Source: Actinomadura violacea
GTDB taxonomy: Bacteria > Actinomycetota > Actinomycetes > Streptosporangiales > Streptosporangiaceae
Direction of reading: 5' to 3'
Assembly (NCBI RefSeq): GCF_017573465.1
Contig: NZ_JAGEPF010000026.1
Coordinates: 106,676-170,675 of the forward strand
DNA: 64,000 nucleotides
This document shows positions 37,713 through 47,321 of the stretch, piece by piece. The notes below the pieces were generated by a model. The model worked only from the letters and a program-made list of their open reading frames with translations, had not been told where the DNA came from and did no database searches. Positions within the stretch are counted from its first letter, which is position 1; every line of letters starts with the position of its first letter. Made by a program: the position numbers and the translations under genes.

Positions 37713-38588
37713 TCAGTCGAAGAGCTGCTCGGCGCGGTCGATGACGAGTGCTCGGTCGCCCCAGCGTTCGATCTGGTCGGTGTCGGTGCAGCTCGTGATG
37801 CGCTCGCGGATGTCGTCTGGGACGGCGATCCTGCGGTTGCTGAGGATGCGGAGCAGGAACCTGGCCTCGCCGATCGCCTCTCCCTCGGCGCGACCCTCGG
37901 CGAGTCCTTCGGCGATGTGCTTCTTGGCGAAGTCTGACTGCCACTCGTAGCCGGCTGTCTTCACGGTGTCCTCCAGGAGCTTGCGGGCGGCGTCGGAGAG
38001 CAGCGTCCTCAGGTAGTCATGGTACAGAGGGCCGGTGTCCCCGGTGAGGGTGTCGATGGCCGCGGCGACGGCGCTGACCACGGCGGATGCGTGCGGACCG
38101 TCGGCGTGCGCGGGGGCGCTGAGGACGGCGAGTTCGGGGATGCGGGCGGCTTCGGCGGGTTCGGTGATCGGGGGGAGCATTCCGGGGTGGACGGTCAGCG
38201 GCTTGAGCACCCACTTGGGGTGGCCCATGTCGATGGGGGCGGCGCACCTGCGGGCGCTGTTCTCGTCCGGGCAGAGGACGAGCAGCGTCGCCCCGCATTT
38301 GTGGCGTAGCCGGAGCAGCGCGATGTAGGCGGGCCAGCTGTACTGCTTGCCGCCGTCGAACCGCTGCTGTGACTCGACGATGACGCCGTGGGTGCGTTCT
38401 TCCCGGGTGTCGAACAGGACGGTGGCGTCGCATCGGAGTTCGGCAGGGTTCAGATCCGCGAAGGATTCGGACGTGATGCTGGGTTCACCGATGATGTCCA
38501 GGTCGAAGACGGTCCGCAGGATCGTGGGGACGAGCTGGGGCTGGTTGCGGACCATCTCCAGCGGCAGCTCGTGTGCGCTTGTTGGCAT
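37713..38588 (-). CDS. Rpn/PD-(D/E)XK nuclease-like family protein
   Basis: 291 residues. The N-terminal ~110 residues carry LRCDATVLFDTREERTHGVIVESQQRFDGGKQYSWPAYIALLRLR, whose D..(20)..E-x-Q spacing fits the PD-(D/E)XK core of recombination-promoting Rpn proteins. The C-terminus has GLAEGRAEGEAIGEA, the acidic repeat common in these proteins, and a helical tail. Actinomycetes carry many paralogues. A nuclease role is inferred from the fold, not shown. A second partial copy lies just downstream. Confidence 0.6.
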   Translation of the reverse strand: MPTSAHELPLEMVRNQPQLVPTILRTVFDLDIIGEPSITSESFADLNPAELRCDATVLFDTREERTHGVIVESQQRFDGGKQYSWPAYIALLRLRHKCGATLLVLCPDENSARRCAAPIDMGHPKWVLKPLTVHPGMLPPITEPAEAARIPELAVLSAPAHADGPHASAVVSAVAAAIDTLTGDTGPLYHDYLRTLLSDAARKLLEDTVKTAGYEWQSDFAKKHIAEGLAEGRAEGEAIGEARFLLRILSNRRIAVPDDIRERITSCTDTDQIERWGDRALVIDRAEQLFD

Positions 38589-38675
38589 GGACCACAAGCT
38601 AAGGGTAATCGAACGGTCACGCTCCGCTCATGGTCTCGAATGGTTATTCGAGACCATGAGCGCGTTCGAGAGTGA

Positions 38676-40331
<1,656 letters not shown>

Positions 40332-40446
40332 CGTGTGTCCCATCTCCAGTCTGTGATCTCCGGGTGCCTTCGGTGCAGCGCCCGGTTCGCCGCCTCCATT
40401 CCATCGTGTCGTGTGCGGTGGGTTACGGGTGACCCACCCGAAATGG

Positions 40447-40482
40447 GGAGGGGCGGCCCGGTGTGAACCGGACCGCCCCTCC
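40447..40482. terminator. Bidirectional-looking hairpin between LLM and acetolactate-synthase-like genes
   Basis: Stem GGAGGGGCGG / CCGCCCCTCC with an inner CCGG/CCGG pairing around TGTGAA, 19 bp after the LLM stop (minus strand). It is strong enough to end the LLM transcript, though no T-run follows. Confidence 0.6.
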
Positions 40483-40500
40483 TCAGGGGTGAGCTCGTGC

Positions 40501-41520
40501 TCAGCCGTCGGCCATGTCCTTGATGGCGCGCAGCGTCGGCTCGTCCTTCACCCCGGCGATCAGCACGGTGCTGACGGGGCTGTCGCGCCAGAGCTGGAGC
40601 CGCTCCTTGATCCGGCCGAGGGGGCCGAGCAGCGAGATCGAGTCGGCCAGCTCGTCGGGGACGGCCTTGATCGCCTCGGAGCGGCGGCCGTCGAGGAACA
40701 GCTCCTGCACGCGCTGCGCCTGCTCGGCGTAGCCGAGCCGGCCGATGAGGTCGAGGTGGAAGTTGCGGTCCTTGGCGCCCATCCCGCCGATGTAGAAGGC
40801 GAGGGGGATCTTGGCGAACTCCAGGGCGGAGGCCAGGTCGTCGGTGACGATCGTGGTGACGGTCGCGGCGATCTCGAAGCCGTCCGGGCGGCCGGCGAGC
40901 GAGGGGCCGAACACCGGCTCGATCTGCTCGGGGTCGACGAACAGCGGCAGCCAGCCCTGCGCGACCTCGGTGGACAGCGCGACGTTCTTCGGCCCCTCGG
41001 CGCCCAGGTAGACGGGGATCTCCGGGCGGACGGGGTGGACGATCGACTTCAGCGGCTTGCCGAGGCCGGCGCCGCCGGGGTACGGCAGCGGGTAGTGCGG
41101 GCCGTCGCTGGTCACCGGCTCCTCGCGGCGCCAGACCTGCCGGACGATGTCGAGGTACTCGCGGGTGCGGGCGAGCGGCTTGGGGAACGGCTGCCCGTAC
41201 CAGCCCTCGACGACCTGGGGGCCGGACGCGCCGAGGCCGAGGATCACCCGGCCGCCGGACAGCGCGTCGAGGGTGAGGGCGTGCATCGCGGTGGCGGCGG
41301 GGGTGCGCGCCGACATCTGCACGACGGCGGTGCCGAGCTTGATCCGGGATGTGCGGGCGGCGTACCAGGCGAGCGGGGTGAACGCGTCGGAGCCGTAGGC
41401 CTCGGCGGTGAACACCGAGTCGTATCCGCAGCGCTCGGCGGCCAGCACCGTCTCGGTCTGGTCCTCGGGCTCGCTCTGCCAGTAGCCGACGTTGATGCCG
41501 AGCTTGAGTTCCGCGGTCAC
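40501..41520 (-). CDS. LLM-class flavin-dependent oxidoreductase (F420 type)
   Basis: 339 residues with the bacterial-luciferase TIM barrel: LKLGINVGYWQSEPED, SVFTAEAYGSDAFTPLAW, IKLGTAVVQMSARTPAATAMHALTLDALSGGRVILGLGASGPQVVEGWYG. The ASGPQV(V)EGWYG stretch is typical of F420-dependent LLM enzymes of actinobacteria. The C-terminus (DELADSISLLGPLGRIKERLQLWRDS) is the usual substrate-side helix. GTG 41520 has a GGAGG site. A palindrome of the KstR type lies 57 bp upstream, suggesting a lipid/sterol or acyl-CoA link. Confidence 0.88.
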   Translation of the reverse strand: MTAELKLGINVGYWQSEPEDQTETVLAAERCGYDSVFTAEAYGSDAFTPLAWYAARTSRIKLGTAVVQMSARTPAATAMHALTLDALSGGRVILGLGASGPQVVEGWYGQPFPKPLARTREYLDIVRQVWRREEPVTSDGPHYPLPYPGGAGLGKPLKSIVHPVRPEIPVYLGAEGPKNVALSTEVAQGWLPLFVDPEQIEPVFGPSLAGRPDGFEIAATVTTIVTDDLASALEFAKIPLAFYIGGMGAKDRNFHLDLIGRLGYAEQAQRVQELFLDGRRSEAIKAVPDELADSISLLGPLGRIKERLQLWRDSPVSTVLIAGVKDEPTLRAIKDMADG

Positions 41521-41576
41521 GATGCCATCCTCCGGTCGCGGGGCCGCGCCGCCGGGCCGGTGGCGCACGGCGATAC

Positions 41577-41590
41577 TAGAACACGTTCTA
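41577..41590. promoter_or_regulatory. KstR-like palindrome upstream of LLM gene
   Basis: TAGAACACGTTCTA is a perfect 14-bp palindrome that satisfies the mycobacterial KstR operator TnnAACnnGTTnnA at all fixed positions. It lies 57 bp before the LLM start. KstR is a TetR-family repressor of sterol catabolism; other TetR-type regulators use closely related sites. Confidence 0.6.
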
Positions 41591-41694
41591 CTTTCCCGGG
41601 AAGCCCGGGGCCGCGGCACGGGGGAAGGGCCCGGCGGCGGGCGGGCGCGCCGGAGGGGCGCGGCGACGCGCGCCGCGGCCCTCCGGAGCCGTGC

Positions 41695-41895
41695 TCAGAC
41701 CTCCCGGATGGAGTCGAGGAGGCCCTGCCATGCGTCCGGCGTCAGCACCAGGGCCGGGCCGCCGGGGTCCTTCGAATCGCGAACAGCGCGCAGATCGCTG
41801 GAGAGGGGGGCCACCTCGACGCACTGGTCGCCGCTCCCGCTGTGGGAGGACTTGCGCCAGGCGGCTCCGTTGAGTTCGCGCTGCAGGTTGGTCAC
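41695..41895 (-). CDS. DUF397 protein
   Basis: 66 residues: WRKSSHSGSGDQCVEVAPLSSDLRAVRDSKDPGGPALVLTPDAW, the hallmark of DUF397. These small proteins accompany WhiJ-like XRE regulators in actinomycetes and are thought to oppose them as a toxin-antitoxin-like or partner pair. Its GTG overlaps the stop of the XRE gene by 4 bp. Confidence 0.93.
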   Translation of the reverse strand: MTNLQRELNGAAWRKSSHSGSGDQCVEVAPLSSDLRAVRDSKDPGGPALVLTPDAWQGLLDSIREV

Positions 41896-42734
41896 TGGCT
41901 GCTCCTTGCTGCCTCGGCTATGAGGTGCGCGGATTCCTCGGGGGTAAGTGCGGCCGCCTCGATCAGATCGAAGCGGTCTCTGTGCTTTGCTATTGCCTCG
42001 CTGCTCTCAAGGTAAACGTCACCCATGGTCCCCTCTACGTAGGCGATATCGGGGTCTGCGGGGTCCGGATACGACAAAATGGTGAAACGTCCGTCAAGCC
42101 CCGCATGGCCCTCTTGTGCGTACGGAAGTACCTGAACGGTCACCGTTGGGCGGTTCACCGCGGCCACCAGATGCTCCAGCTGCGCGCGCATCACGTCCCG
42201 GCCGCCGATCTGCCGGTACAGCACCGCCTCGTCGAAGATCACCTGCAGGCGGGGCGCGGTGTCGCGGTCGAGCAGCGCCTGCCGGATCTTGCGGGCGGCG
42301 ATCCGGCGCTCGACGTCCTCCTCCGCCGGCAGCAGCCGGCCCGCCCTGATCACGGCGCGGGAGTAGTCCTCGGTCTGCAGCAGCCCGTGGATGAGCTGCG
42401 GGTCCCAGGTGCGGATGTGCGACGCCTCGTCCTCCAGGGCGACGTAGCTGCCCGCGAAGACGTCCTGGTAGGCCGTCCACCAGCCGCGCTGGCCGGCCTG
42501 CCGGGCCAGCGTGATCAGCGCGTCGCGGTCGGGGCTCGGCACGCCGTAGAGGTCGAGGATGTCGGCGATGTCGCCGGGCCGCGGGCGGGTCTGGCTGGTC
42601 TCCAGCCGGGAGACGGTGGCCCGGGACCAGTCGAGCCGGTCCGCGACCTCCTGCAGCGTCAGACCCTGCTCTTCGCGCAGCTTGCGCAGTTCCCGCGCCA
42701 GGCGGCGGCCACGAACGGTGGGGCGGTACGTCAT
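41892..42734 (-). CDS. XRE-family regulator with DUF5753 (WhiJ-like)
   Basis: 280 residues. N-terminal Cro/C1 helix-turn-helix LRKLREEQGLTLQEVADRLDWSRATVSRLETSQTRPRPGDI, then the DUF5753 domain (WWTAYQDVFAGSYVALEDEASHIRTWDPQLIHGLLQTEDYSRAVI, ARKIRQALLDRD..LQVIFDEAVLYRQIGGRDVMRAQLEHL). ATG 42734 is chosen since homology begins there. In Streptomyces the whiJ family modulates development. It sits between DUF397 and the divergent ATP-binding gene, the standard three-gene locus. Confidence 0.94.
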   Translation of the reverse strand: MTYRPTVRGRRLARELRKLREEQGLTLQEVADRLDWSRATVSRLETSQTRPRPGDIADILDLYGVPSPDRDALITLARQAGQRGWWTAYQDVFAGSYVALEDEASHIRTWDPQLIHGLLQTEDYSRAVIRAGRLLPAEEDVERRIAARKIRQALLDRDTAPRLQVIFDEAVLYRQIGGRDVMRAQLEHLVAAVNRPTVTVQVLPYAQEGHAGLDGRFTILSYPDPADPDIAYVEGTMGDVYLESSEAIAKHRDRFDLIEAAALTPEESAHLIAEAARSSQ

Positions 42735-42856
42735 GGGAGCGAAGTCTCGCCGCTCTCGGGCCGCGCCACAACGCGATTGGCGAACCCGGCACGAAGGGCA
42801 GGGCAATTCCGTGAAGGCGCTTGCGAACGTGAGAATCTCACGAGAGTCTTGAATGC

Positions 42857-43615
42857 GTGACTGCTCGGGGACCGATAGTGACGGCGAACGGACCGCGCGC
42901 CCGGGCAGGCGGCCCGCGGGAGGCACCCGTGAAGACCCCGCCCGAGACCACCGACGCGAGCCCGTGCGCGACGCGGCACACCGCCGGTCCGCACGCCGGG
43001 CACGACCGGACGGCCGCCGACCTCGCGGCGGCGCCCCCGGGCCCCGCCGGCGATCCGGCGGCCGATCTCGCCGCCGCCACCATGGCCGACGCGATGGCCG
43101 CCGGGGCCGCGCGCGGGCCCGCCGGCGCCAGGCCCGGCTGGGTGTGGGCGCTGCCGGGCGGACCCGGCTGCGCCGGCCATGCCCGCCGCGTGCTGCGCGA
43201 CGCGCTCGCCACGCTCGGCGTGCTGGACGAGGCGATCGGCGACGCCCAGCTGATGGTGAGCGAGCTGGCCACCAACGCCCACCAGCACGCGGGCGACCAC
43301 GGCCCGCACGAGCTGTGGCTCTACCTCGGCGACCCCGCCGGCCCGGACGCCCGTCCCCCGGGCGCCCCGGCGGGTGCGGCCGGCGCGGAGGTGCGGTGCG
43401 CCGTCTTCGACGCCTACCTCGACGCGTCGCTGCCCGGCTACTCGTGGACGTCCGGCGACTGCGGGCGCGGGCTCAGCATCGTCCGCGAACTGTCGCGGGG
43501 CCGCTGGGGCATGCTGCGGACGCTGTCACGGCTCGGCCCGGGCGTCCGCGGGAAGGCCGTCTGGTTCGCCGTTCCCGTGCGCGGCGGCGTGCAGCAGCCG
43601 GTCCCCGGCTTCTAG
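42857..43615 (+). CDS. ATP-binding protein, anti-sigma-factor kinase-like (HATPase_c_2)
   Basis: 252 residues. A ~95-residue Ala/Pro/Gly-rich N-terminal region precedes a GHKL ATPase of RsbW type: GCAGHARRVLRDALATLG.., the N-box QLMVSELATNAHQHA and G-box SGDCGRGLSIVRELS. Such proteins are standard members of whiJ-like loci, possibly modulating sigma-factor networks. It is divergent from the XRE gene. The 3' end overlaps the convergent TetR gene by 90 bp. Confidence 0.87.
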   Translation: MTARGPIVTANGPRARAGGPREAPVKTPPETTDASPCATRHTAGPHAGHDRTAADLAAAPPGPAGDPAADLAAATMADAMAAGAARGPAGARPGWVWALPGGPGCAGHARRVLRDALATLGVLDEAIGDAQLMVSELATNAHQHAGDHGPHELWLYLGDPAGPDARPPGAPAGAAGAEVRCAVFDAYLDASLPGYSWTSGDCGRGLSIVRELSRGRWGMLRTLSRLGPGVRGKAVWFAVPVRGGVQQPVPGF

Positions 43616-44308
43616 GCGCTCCCCGGCCGGCTCCTCCCGGGCCTCCAGCGCGGGGGCGATGTCGGTGACCATCGACAGCAGCGACCTGGTCAGCAGCGTC
43701 TGCACCTGCGCGCGGTCGAGGGTCCGCTCCTGGAGCCACTGCCGCGTCGCCGCGTCCGCGAGCCCGGAGTAGATCCGCAGGACGGCCCGCAGCGTCTCGG
43801 TCGGCGCGGGCAGGCGCAGCACGGCGAGCATGTGCTCGACGGTCCGGTCGCGGAACCGGTTGACGATGTCCAGCAGTTCCGGGTCCTGGCCGAAGCCCTC
43901 CGCGTCCAGCGCGGCGAACCAGGTCGTGGCGTTCCGCTCGGCGGTGTCGAGGAACAGGTTCACGCACAGTTCGACCGTCTCGGGCAGCGTCATCCGCTCG
44001 TCCGGCGGCGGCGCCTGCACCGCCGCGGTGGCCGTCAGACCCTGGACGACCTTGAGGAACAGCTCGCGCTTGGTGCCGAAGTAGTAGTGGATGAGGCCGC
44101 GCTGGACGCCCGCCTCGCGGGCGATCGCCGCTGTGGCCACCTCCGCGTAGGGGAGTTCGGTGAACATCCGGCGCGCGACGTCGAGGATCTGGTCGCGCCG
44201 CTCGTCGCGCGGCAGGCGCTGGTAGCGGGCCTTCGGGCCCCTGGTGCCGCCGGGGCGCGGCGTCGCGGCTCCGGCGGCCTCGCCGCGCGGGGCTGCGCGT
44301 CGCTCCAT
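43526..44308 (-). CDS. TetR-family regulator beside the cobalamin operon
   Basis: 260 residues. DNA-binding region RRDQILDVARRMFTELPYAEVATAAIAREAGVQRGLIHYYFGTKRELFLKVV, followed by a TetR_C ligand domain with CVNLFLDTAERNATTWFAALD. ATG 44308 is chosen, 22 bp downstream (on the minus strand) of the first of two tandem palindromes at 44330-44366. It may autoregulate and also affect the divergent riboswitch-led cob operon. Confidence 0.9.
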   Translation of the reverse strand: MERRAAPRGEAAGAATPRPGGTRGPKARYQRLPRDERRDQILDVARRMFTELPYAEVATAAIAREAGVQRGLIHYYFGTKRELFLKVVQGLTATAAVQAPPPDERMTLPETVELCVNLFLDTAERNATTWFAALDAEGFGQDPELLDIVNRFRDRTVEHMLAVLRLPAPTETLRAVLRIYSGLADAATRQWLQERTLDRAQVQTLLTRSLLSMVTDIAPALEAREEPAGERLEAGDRLLHAAAHGNGEPDGLPADARAEP

Positions 44309-44329
44309 ACCGACCAGTAGACCATCTGA

Positions 44330-44344
44330 TTGGCGTATCGCCAA
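44330..44344. promoter_or_regulatory. Palindrome 1 between TetR gene and cobalamin riboswitch
   Basis: Perfect TTGGCG-TAT-CGCCAA, 22 bp upstream of the TetR start. Its size fits a TetR operator. Confidence 0.6.
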
Positions 44345-44349
44345 CATTG

Positions 44350-44366
44350 ATCGGCGCTCCGCCGAT
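44350..44366. promoter_or_regulatory. Palindrome 2 between TetR gene and cobalamin riboswitch
   Basis: Perfect ATCGGCG-CTC-CGCCGAT. It shares the GGCG...CGCC core of palindrome 1, and the centres are 21 bp apart (two helical turns), which suggests cooperative binding of two dimers. Confidence 0.6.
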
Positions 44367-44384
44367 AGAAGCCGGGGTCGAGCG

Positions 44385-44575
44385 CGCCCGGCCGGTGTGC
44401 GATCCTGGGCGGGCGACGGACGCGGAGGAACCCGGTGCGAATCCGGGGCTGTCCCGCAACTGTGACCAGGGGAGCGCCCCTCGAAGAGGCCACGGCACAC
44501 GGTGCTGGAAGGCCGGGGGAGCGCGGTGATCCGGGAGCCAGGAGACTCCGGCCGTCGGACAGGCACCGCCACGGG
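44385..44575 (+). ncRNA. Cobalamin riboswitch
   Basis: Conserved elements in order: GGAACCCGGTGCGAATCCGG at about 44426, GGCTGTCCCGCAACTGTGA at about 44447, and the B12 box GAGCCAGGAGACTCCGG at about 44534. These are the core of the adenosylcobalamin aptamer. It ends about 30 nt before the chelatase start, consistent with control of translation or termination of the whole cob operon by its end product. Outer limits are approximate. Confidence 0.93.
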
Positions 44576-44604
44576 CGTGGACACCCGAGGAAGGATGACG
44601 ACAC

Positions 44605-46629
44605 GTGCGACCTGCGTCGAAGACGGGCGCCGGCCGGCCGGAGCGGCGCGCCCGCGCGCGCTACCCCTTCTCCGCCGTCGTCGGAATGGCCGATCTGAAG
44701 CTCGCCCTGCTGATCAACGCGGTGTCGCCGGGCGTCGGCGGCGTGCTGGTCCGCGGCGAGAAGGGCACCGCGAAGTCGACGATCGTGCGCGCGCTGGCCG
44801 GGCTGCTGCCGCCCGCGCCGGTCGTGCCGGGCTGCCGGTTCTCCTGCGATCCGGCCGATCCCGACCCCGCGTGCCCGGACGGCCCGCACGCCGCGGGCGA
44901 GGCGGAGGAGCGGGCGGCGCGGCTGGTGGAGCTGCCGGTGGGCGCGTCCGAGGACCGGCTCACCGGCTCGCTGGACATCGAGCGCGCGCTCACCGAGGGC
45001 GTCAAGGCGTTCGAGCCGGGCCTGCTGGCGGCGGCGCACCGCGGCGTCCTGTACGTCGACGAGGTCAACCTGCTCCATGACCACCTGGTCGACCTGCTGC
45101 TGGACGCGGCCGCGATGGGCGAGTCGTACGTGGAGCGCGAGGGCGTCTCGATCCGGCACGCGGCCCGGTTCCTGCTGGTCGGGACGATGAACCCGGAGGA
45201 GGGCGAGCTGCGCCCGCAGCTGCTCGACCGGTTCGGCCTGACCGTCGAGGTCGCCGCGACCCGCGACCCGGCCGAGCGCGCCGAGGTCGTCCGGCGGCGG
45301 CTGCGGTTCGAGGACGACCCCGACGGCTTCGCCGCGGCGTTCACCGCGGACGAGGCGGACCTCGCCGACCGGATCGCCGCCGCCCGCCGCCGGCTGCCCG
45401 GCGTGGAGCTGACCGACGCCGCGCTCCGCCAGATCACCGCCGTGTGCGCGTCGTTCGAGGTGGACGGCCTGCGCGCCGACCTGGTGACGGCGCGGGCCGC
45501 GATCGCGCTGGCCGCCTGGCACGGCCGCGACGCGGTGACCGCCGACGACGTGCGGACGGCCGCCCGGCTGGCGCTGCCGCACCGGCGCCGCCGCGACCCG
45601 TTCGACGCGCCGGGACTGGACCGGCAGAAGCTCGACGACGTCCTCGACGAACACGGCGAAGACCCCGAACCGCCTGATGACCAGGGGCCTCCCGACGATG
45701 ACGGGCCCGGCGGGCCGGACGGCGGAGGCGGCGGCCTTCCCGACGGCGCCGCCGAGGACGCGCACGTCCCTCCGCCGGCCGAGTCGTCCGAGTCGTCCGA
45801 TCCGAGCGGCGGTTCGGGGCGGGCGGGCGAGAGCGAGCCGGCGCCGGCGGACGCGGCCTACAAGCCGCGCCTCTTCACCGTCCCCGGCCTGGGGAACGGT
45901 GCGCCGGGGCGGCGTTCTAAGGCGCGCAGCCCGTACGGACGCGTGTCGGGGGCTCGCCCGGGGGCGCGCGGGCTGCACCTCACGGCGACGCTCCGCGCGG
46001 CGGCGCCGCACCAGCACGCCCGTGGACGCACCGGTTCCGGCCTTGTCGTCCAACCCGAAGACCTTCGCGAGGCGGTCCGCGACGGACGGGAGGGCAATCT
46101 CGTCCTGTTCGTGGTGGACGCCAGCGGTTCCATGGCGGCGCGCAAGCGGATGCGCGCGGTGAAGGGCGCCGTCCTGAGCCTTCTCCTCGACGCCTACCAG
46201 CGGCGCGACAAGGTCGGCCTCGTCACCTTCCGCGGCAAGGACGCGGAACTCGCGCTGCCGCCCACCTCGTCGGTGGAGGCCGGGGCACGCCGCCTCGACG
46301 CGCTGCCGACCGGGGGCCGCACGCCGCTGTCCGCCGGGCTGGTGCGGGCCGCCGAGGTGCTGCGGGTCGAGCGGCTGCGCGACCCGGCCCGCCGCCCGCT
46401 GCTGGTCGTGGTGACCGACGGCCGCGCCACCCACGGCCCCGACCCGTCCGCGGCGGCGGGGCTGCTCGCCGGCGTCGCGTCGGTGGTCGTCGACTGCGAG
46501 TCCGGGCCGGTGCGGCTCGGCCTCGCCGCCGCGCTCGGCGCCCGGCTCGGCGCCGAGGTCGTCCGGCTCGACCGCCTCGCCGCCGACGCGCTCGCCGGCG
46601 TCGTCCGCGACGCGCGGAACGTCGCGTGA
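44605..46629 (+). CDS. Mg/Co-chelatase ATPase, ChlI-ChlD fusion (cobaltochelatase partner)
   Basis: 674 residues. The N-terminal AAA+ domain (about 15-340) has Walker A GEKGTAKST, VLYVDEVNLLHDHLVDLLLDAAAMGE (Walker B) and GTMNPEEGELRPQLLDRFGL. An acidic Asp/Pro/Gly linker (~350-430) leads to a C-terminal von Willebrand A domain with MIDAS motif DASGS. In B12 producers such fusions serve the CobN cobaltochelatase in place of CobS/CobT; cobN is not in this window. GTG 44605 follows AGGAAGGA and is first behind the cobalamin riboswitch. Confidence 0.92.
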   Translation: MRPASKTGAGRPERRARARYPFSAVVGMADLKLALLINAVSPGVGGVLVRGEKGTAKSTIVRALAGLLPPAPVVPGCRFSCDPADPDPACPDGPHAAGEAEERAARLVELPVGASEDRLTGSLDIERALTEGVKAFEPGLLAAAHRGVLYVDEVNLLHDHLVDLLLDAAAMGESYVEREGVSIRHAARFLLVGTMNPEEGELRPQLLDRFGLTVEVAATRDPAERAEVVRRRLRFEDDPDGFAAAFTADEADLADRIAAARRRLPGVELTDAALRQITAVCASFEVDGLRADLVTARAAIALAAWHGRDAVTADDVRTAARLALPHRRRRDPFDAPGLDRQKLDDVLDEHGEDPEPPDDQGPPDDDGPGGPDGGGGGLPDGAAEDAHVPPPAESSESSDPSGGSGRAGESEPAPADAAYKPRLFTVPGLGNGAPGRRSKARSPYGRVSGARPGARGLHLTATLRAAAPHQHARGRTGSGLVVQPEDLREAVRDGREGNLVLFVVDASGSMAARKRMRAVKGAVLSLLLDAYQRRDKVGLVTFRGKDAELALPPTSSVEAGARRLDALPTGGRTPLSAGLVRAAEVLRVERLRDPARRPLLVVVTDGRATHGPDPSAAAGLLAGVASVVVDCESGPVRLGLAAALGARLGAEVVRLDRLAADALAGVVRDARNVA

Positions 46630-46647
46630 TCGCGGAACATCGCGTGA
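46613..46647. repeat. Tandem duplication covering the chelatase stop codon
   Basis: CGCGGAACRTCGCGTGA occurs at 46613-46629 and 46631-46647, an 18-bp period that duplicates the last codons and the stop. A looser GTGACCGCCGGG repeat follows. Confidence 0.7.
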
Positions 46648-46706
46648 CCGCCGGGACCGAGTGACCGCCGGGGAATCCGCCGCCGAACCAGGAAGCAGGG
46701 GCCGAG

Positions 46707-47321
46707 ATGCCGCAGGGCAAGCCGGAGTACGTGCCGGACGACGGGCTCACCACCAGGCAGCGCCGCAACCGGCCGCTGGTGATGGTGCACACCGGACCGG
46801 GCAAGGGGAAGTCGACGGCCGCGTTCGGGCTCGCGCTGCGGGCCTGGAACCAGGGCTGGCCGATCGGGGTGTTCCAGTTCGTCAAGTCGGCGAAGTGGCG
46901 GATCGGCGAGGAGAACGCGCTGCTCGCGCTCGGCCGCCTGCACGACCAGACCGGCGAAGGGGGGCCGGTGTTCTGGAACAAGATGGGCGAGGGCTGGTCG
47001 TGGATCCAGCGTCCCGGCACCGAGGCCGATCACGAGGCCGACGCCCGCGAGGGCTGGGAGCAGATCAAGCGCGACCTGGCCGCCGAGACGTACCGCCTGT
47101 ACGTGCTCGATGAGTTCACCTACCCGATCAAGTGGGGGTGGGTCGACGCCGACGACGTGGTCGCCGCGCTCGCGGACCGGCCCGGCAACCAGCACGTGGT
47201 GATCACCGGCCGGGACGCCGACCCGCGGCTGATCGGGGCCGCCGACCTGGTCACCGAGATGGGCAAGGTCAAGCATCCGATGGACGCCGGCCAGAAGGGG
47301 CAGAAGGGCATCGAGTGGTGA
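46707..47321 (+). CDS. cobO: Corrinoid adenosyltransferase CobO (CobA type)
   Basis: 204 residues. P-loop HTGPGKGKST, GVFQFVKSAKWRIGEENAL, YRLYVLDEFTYPIKWGWV and VVITGRDADPRLIGAADLVTEMGKVKHPMDAGQKGQKGIEW are diagnostic of the CobA/CobO/BtuR family. It transfers adenosyl from ATP to Co(I) of cobyrinic acid diamide or later corrinoids. Its stop overlaps the cobB GTG. Confidence 0.97.
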   Translation: MPQGKPEYVPDDGLTTRQRRNRPLVMVHTGPGKGKSTAAFGLALRAWNQGWPIGVFQFVKSAKWRIGEENALLALGRLHDQTGEGGPVFWNKMGEGWSWIQRPGTEADHEADAREGWEQIKRDLAAETYRLYVLDEFTYPIKWGWVDADDVVAALADRPGNQHVVITGRDADPRLIGAADLVTEMGKVKHPMDAGQKGQKGIEW

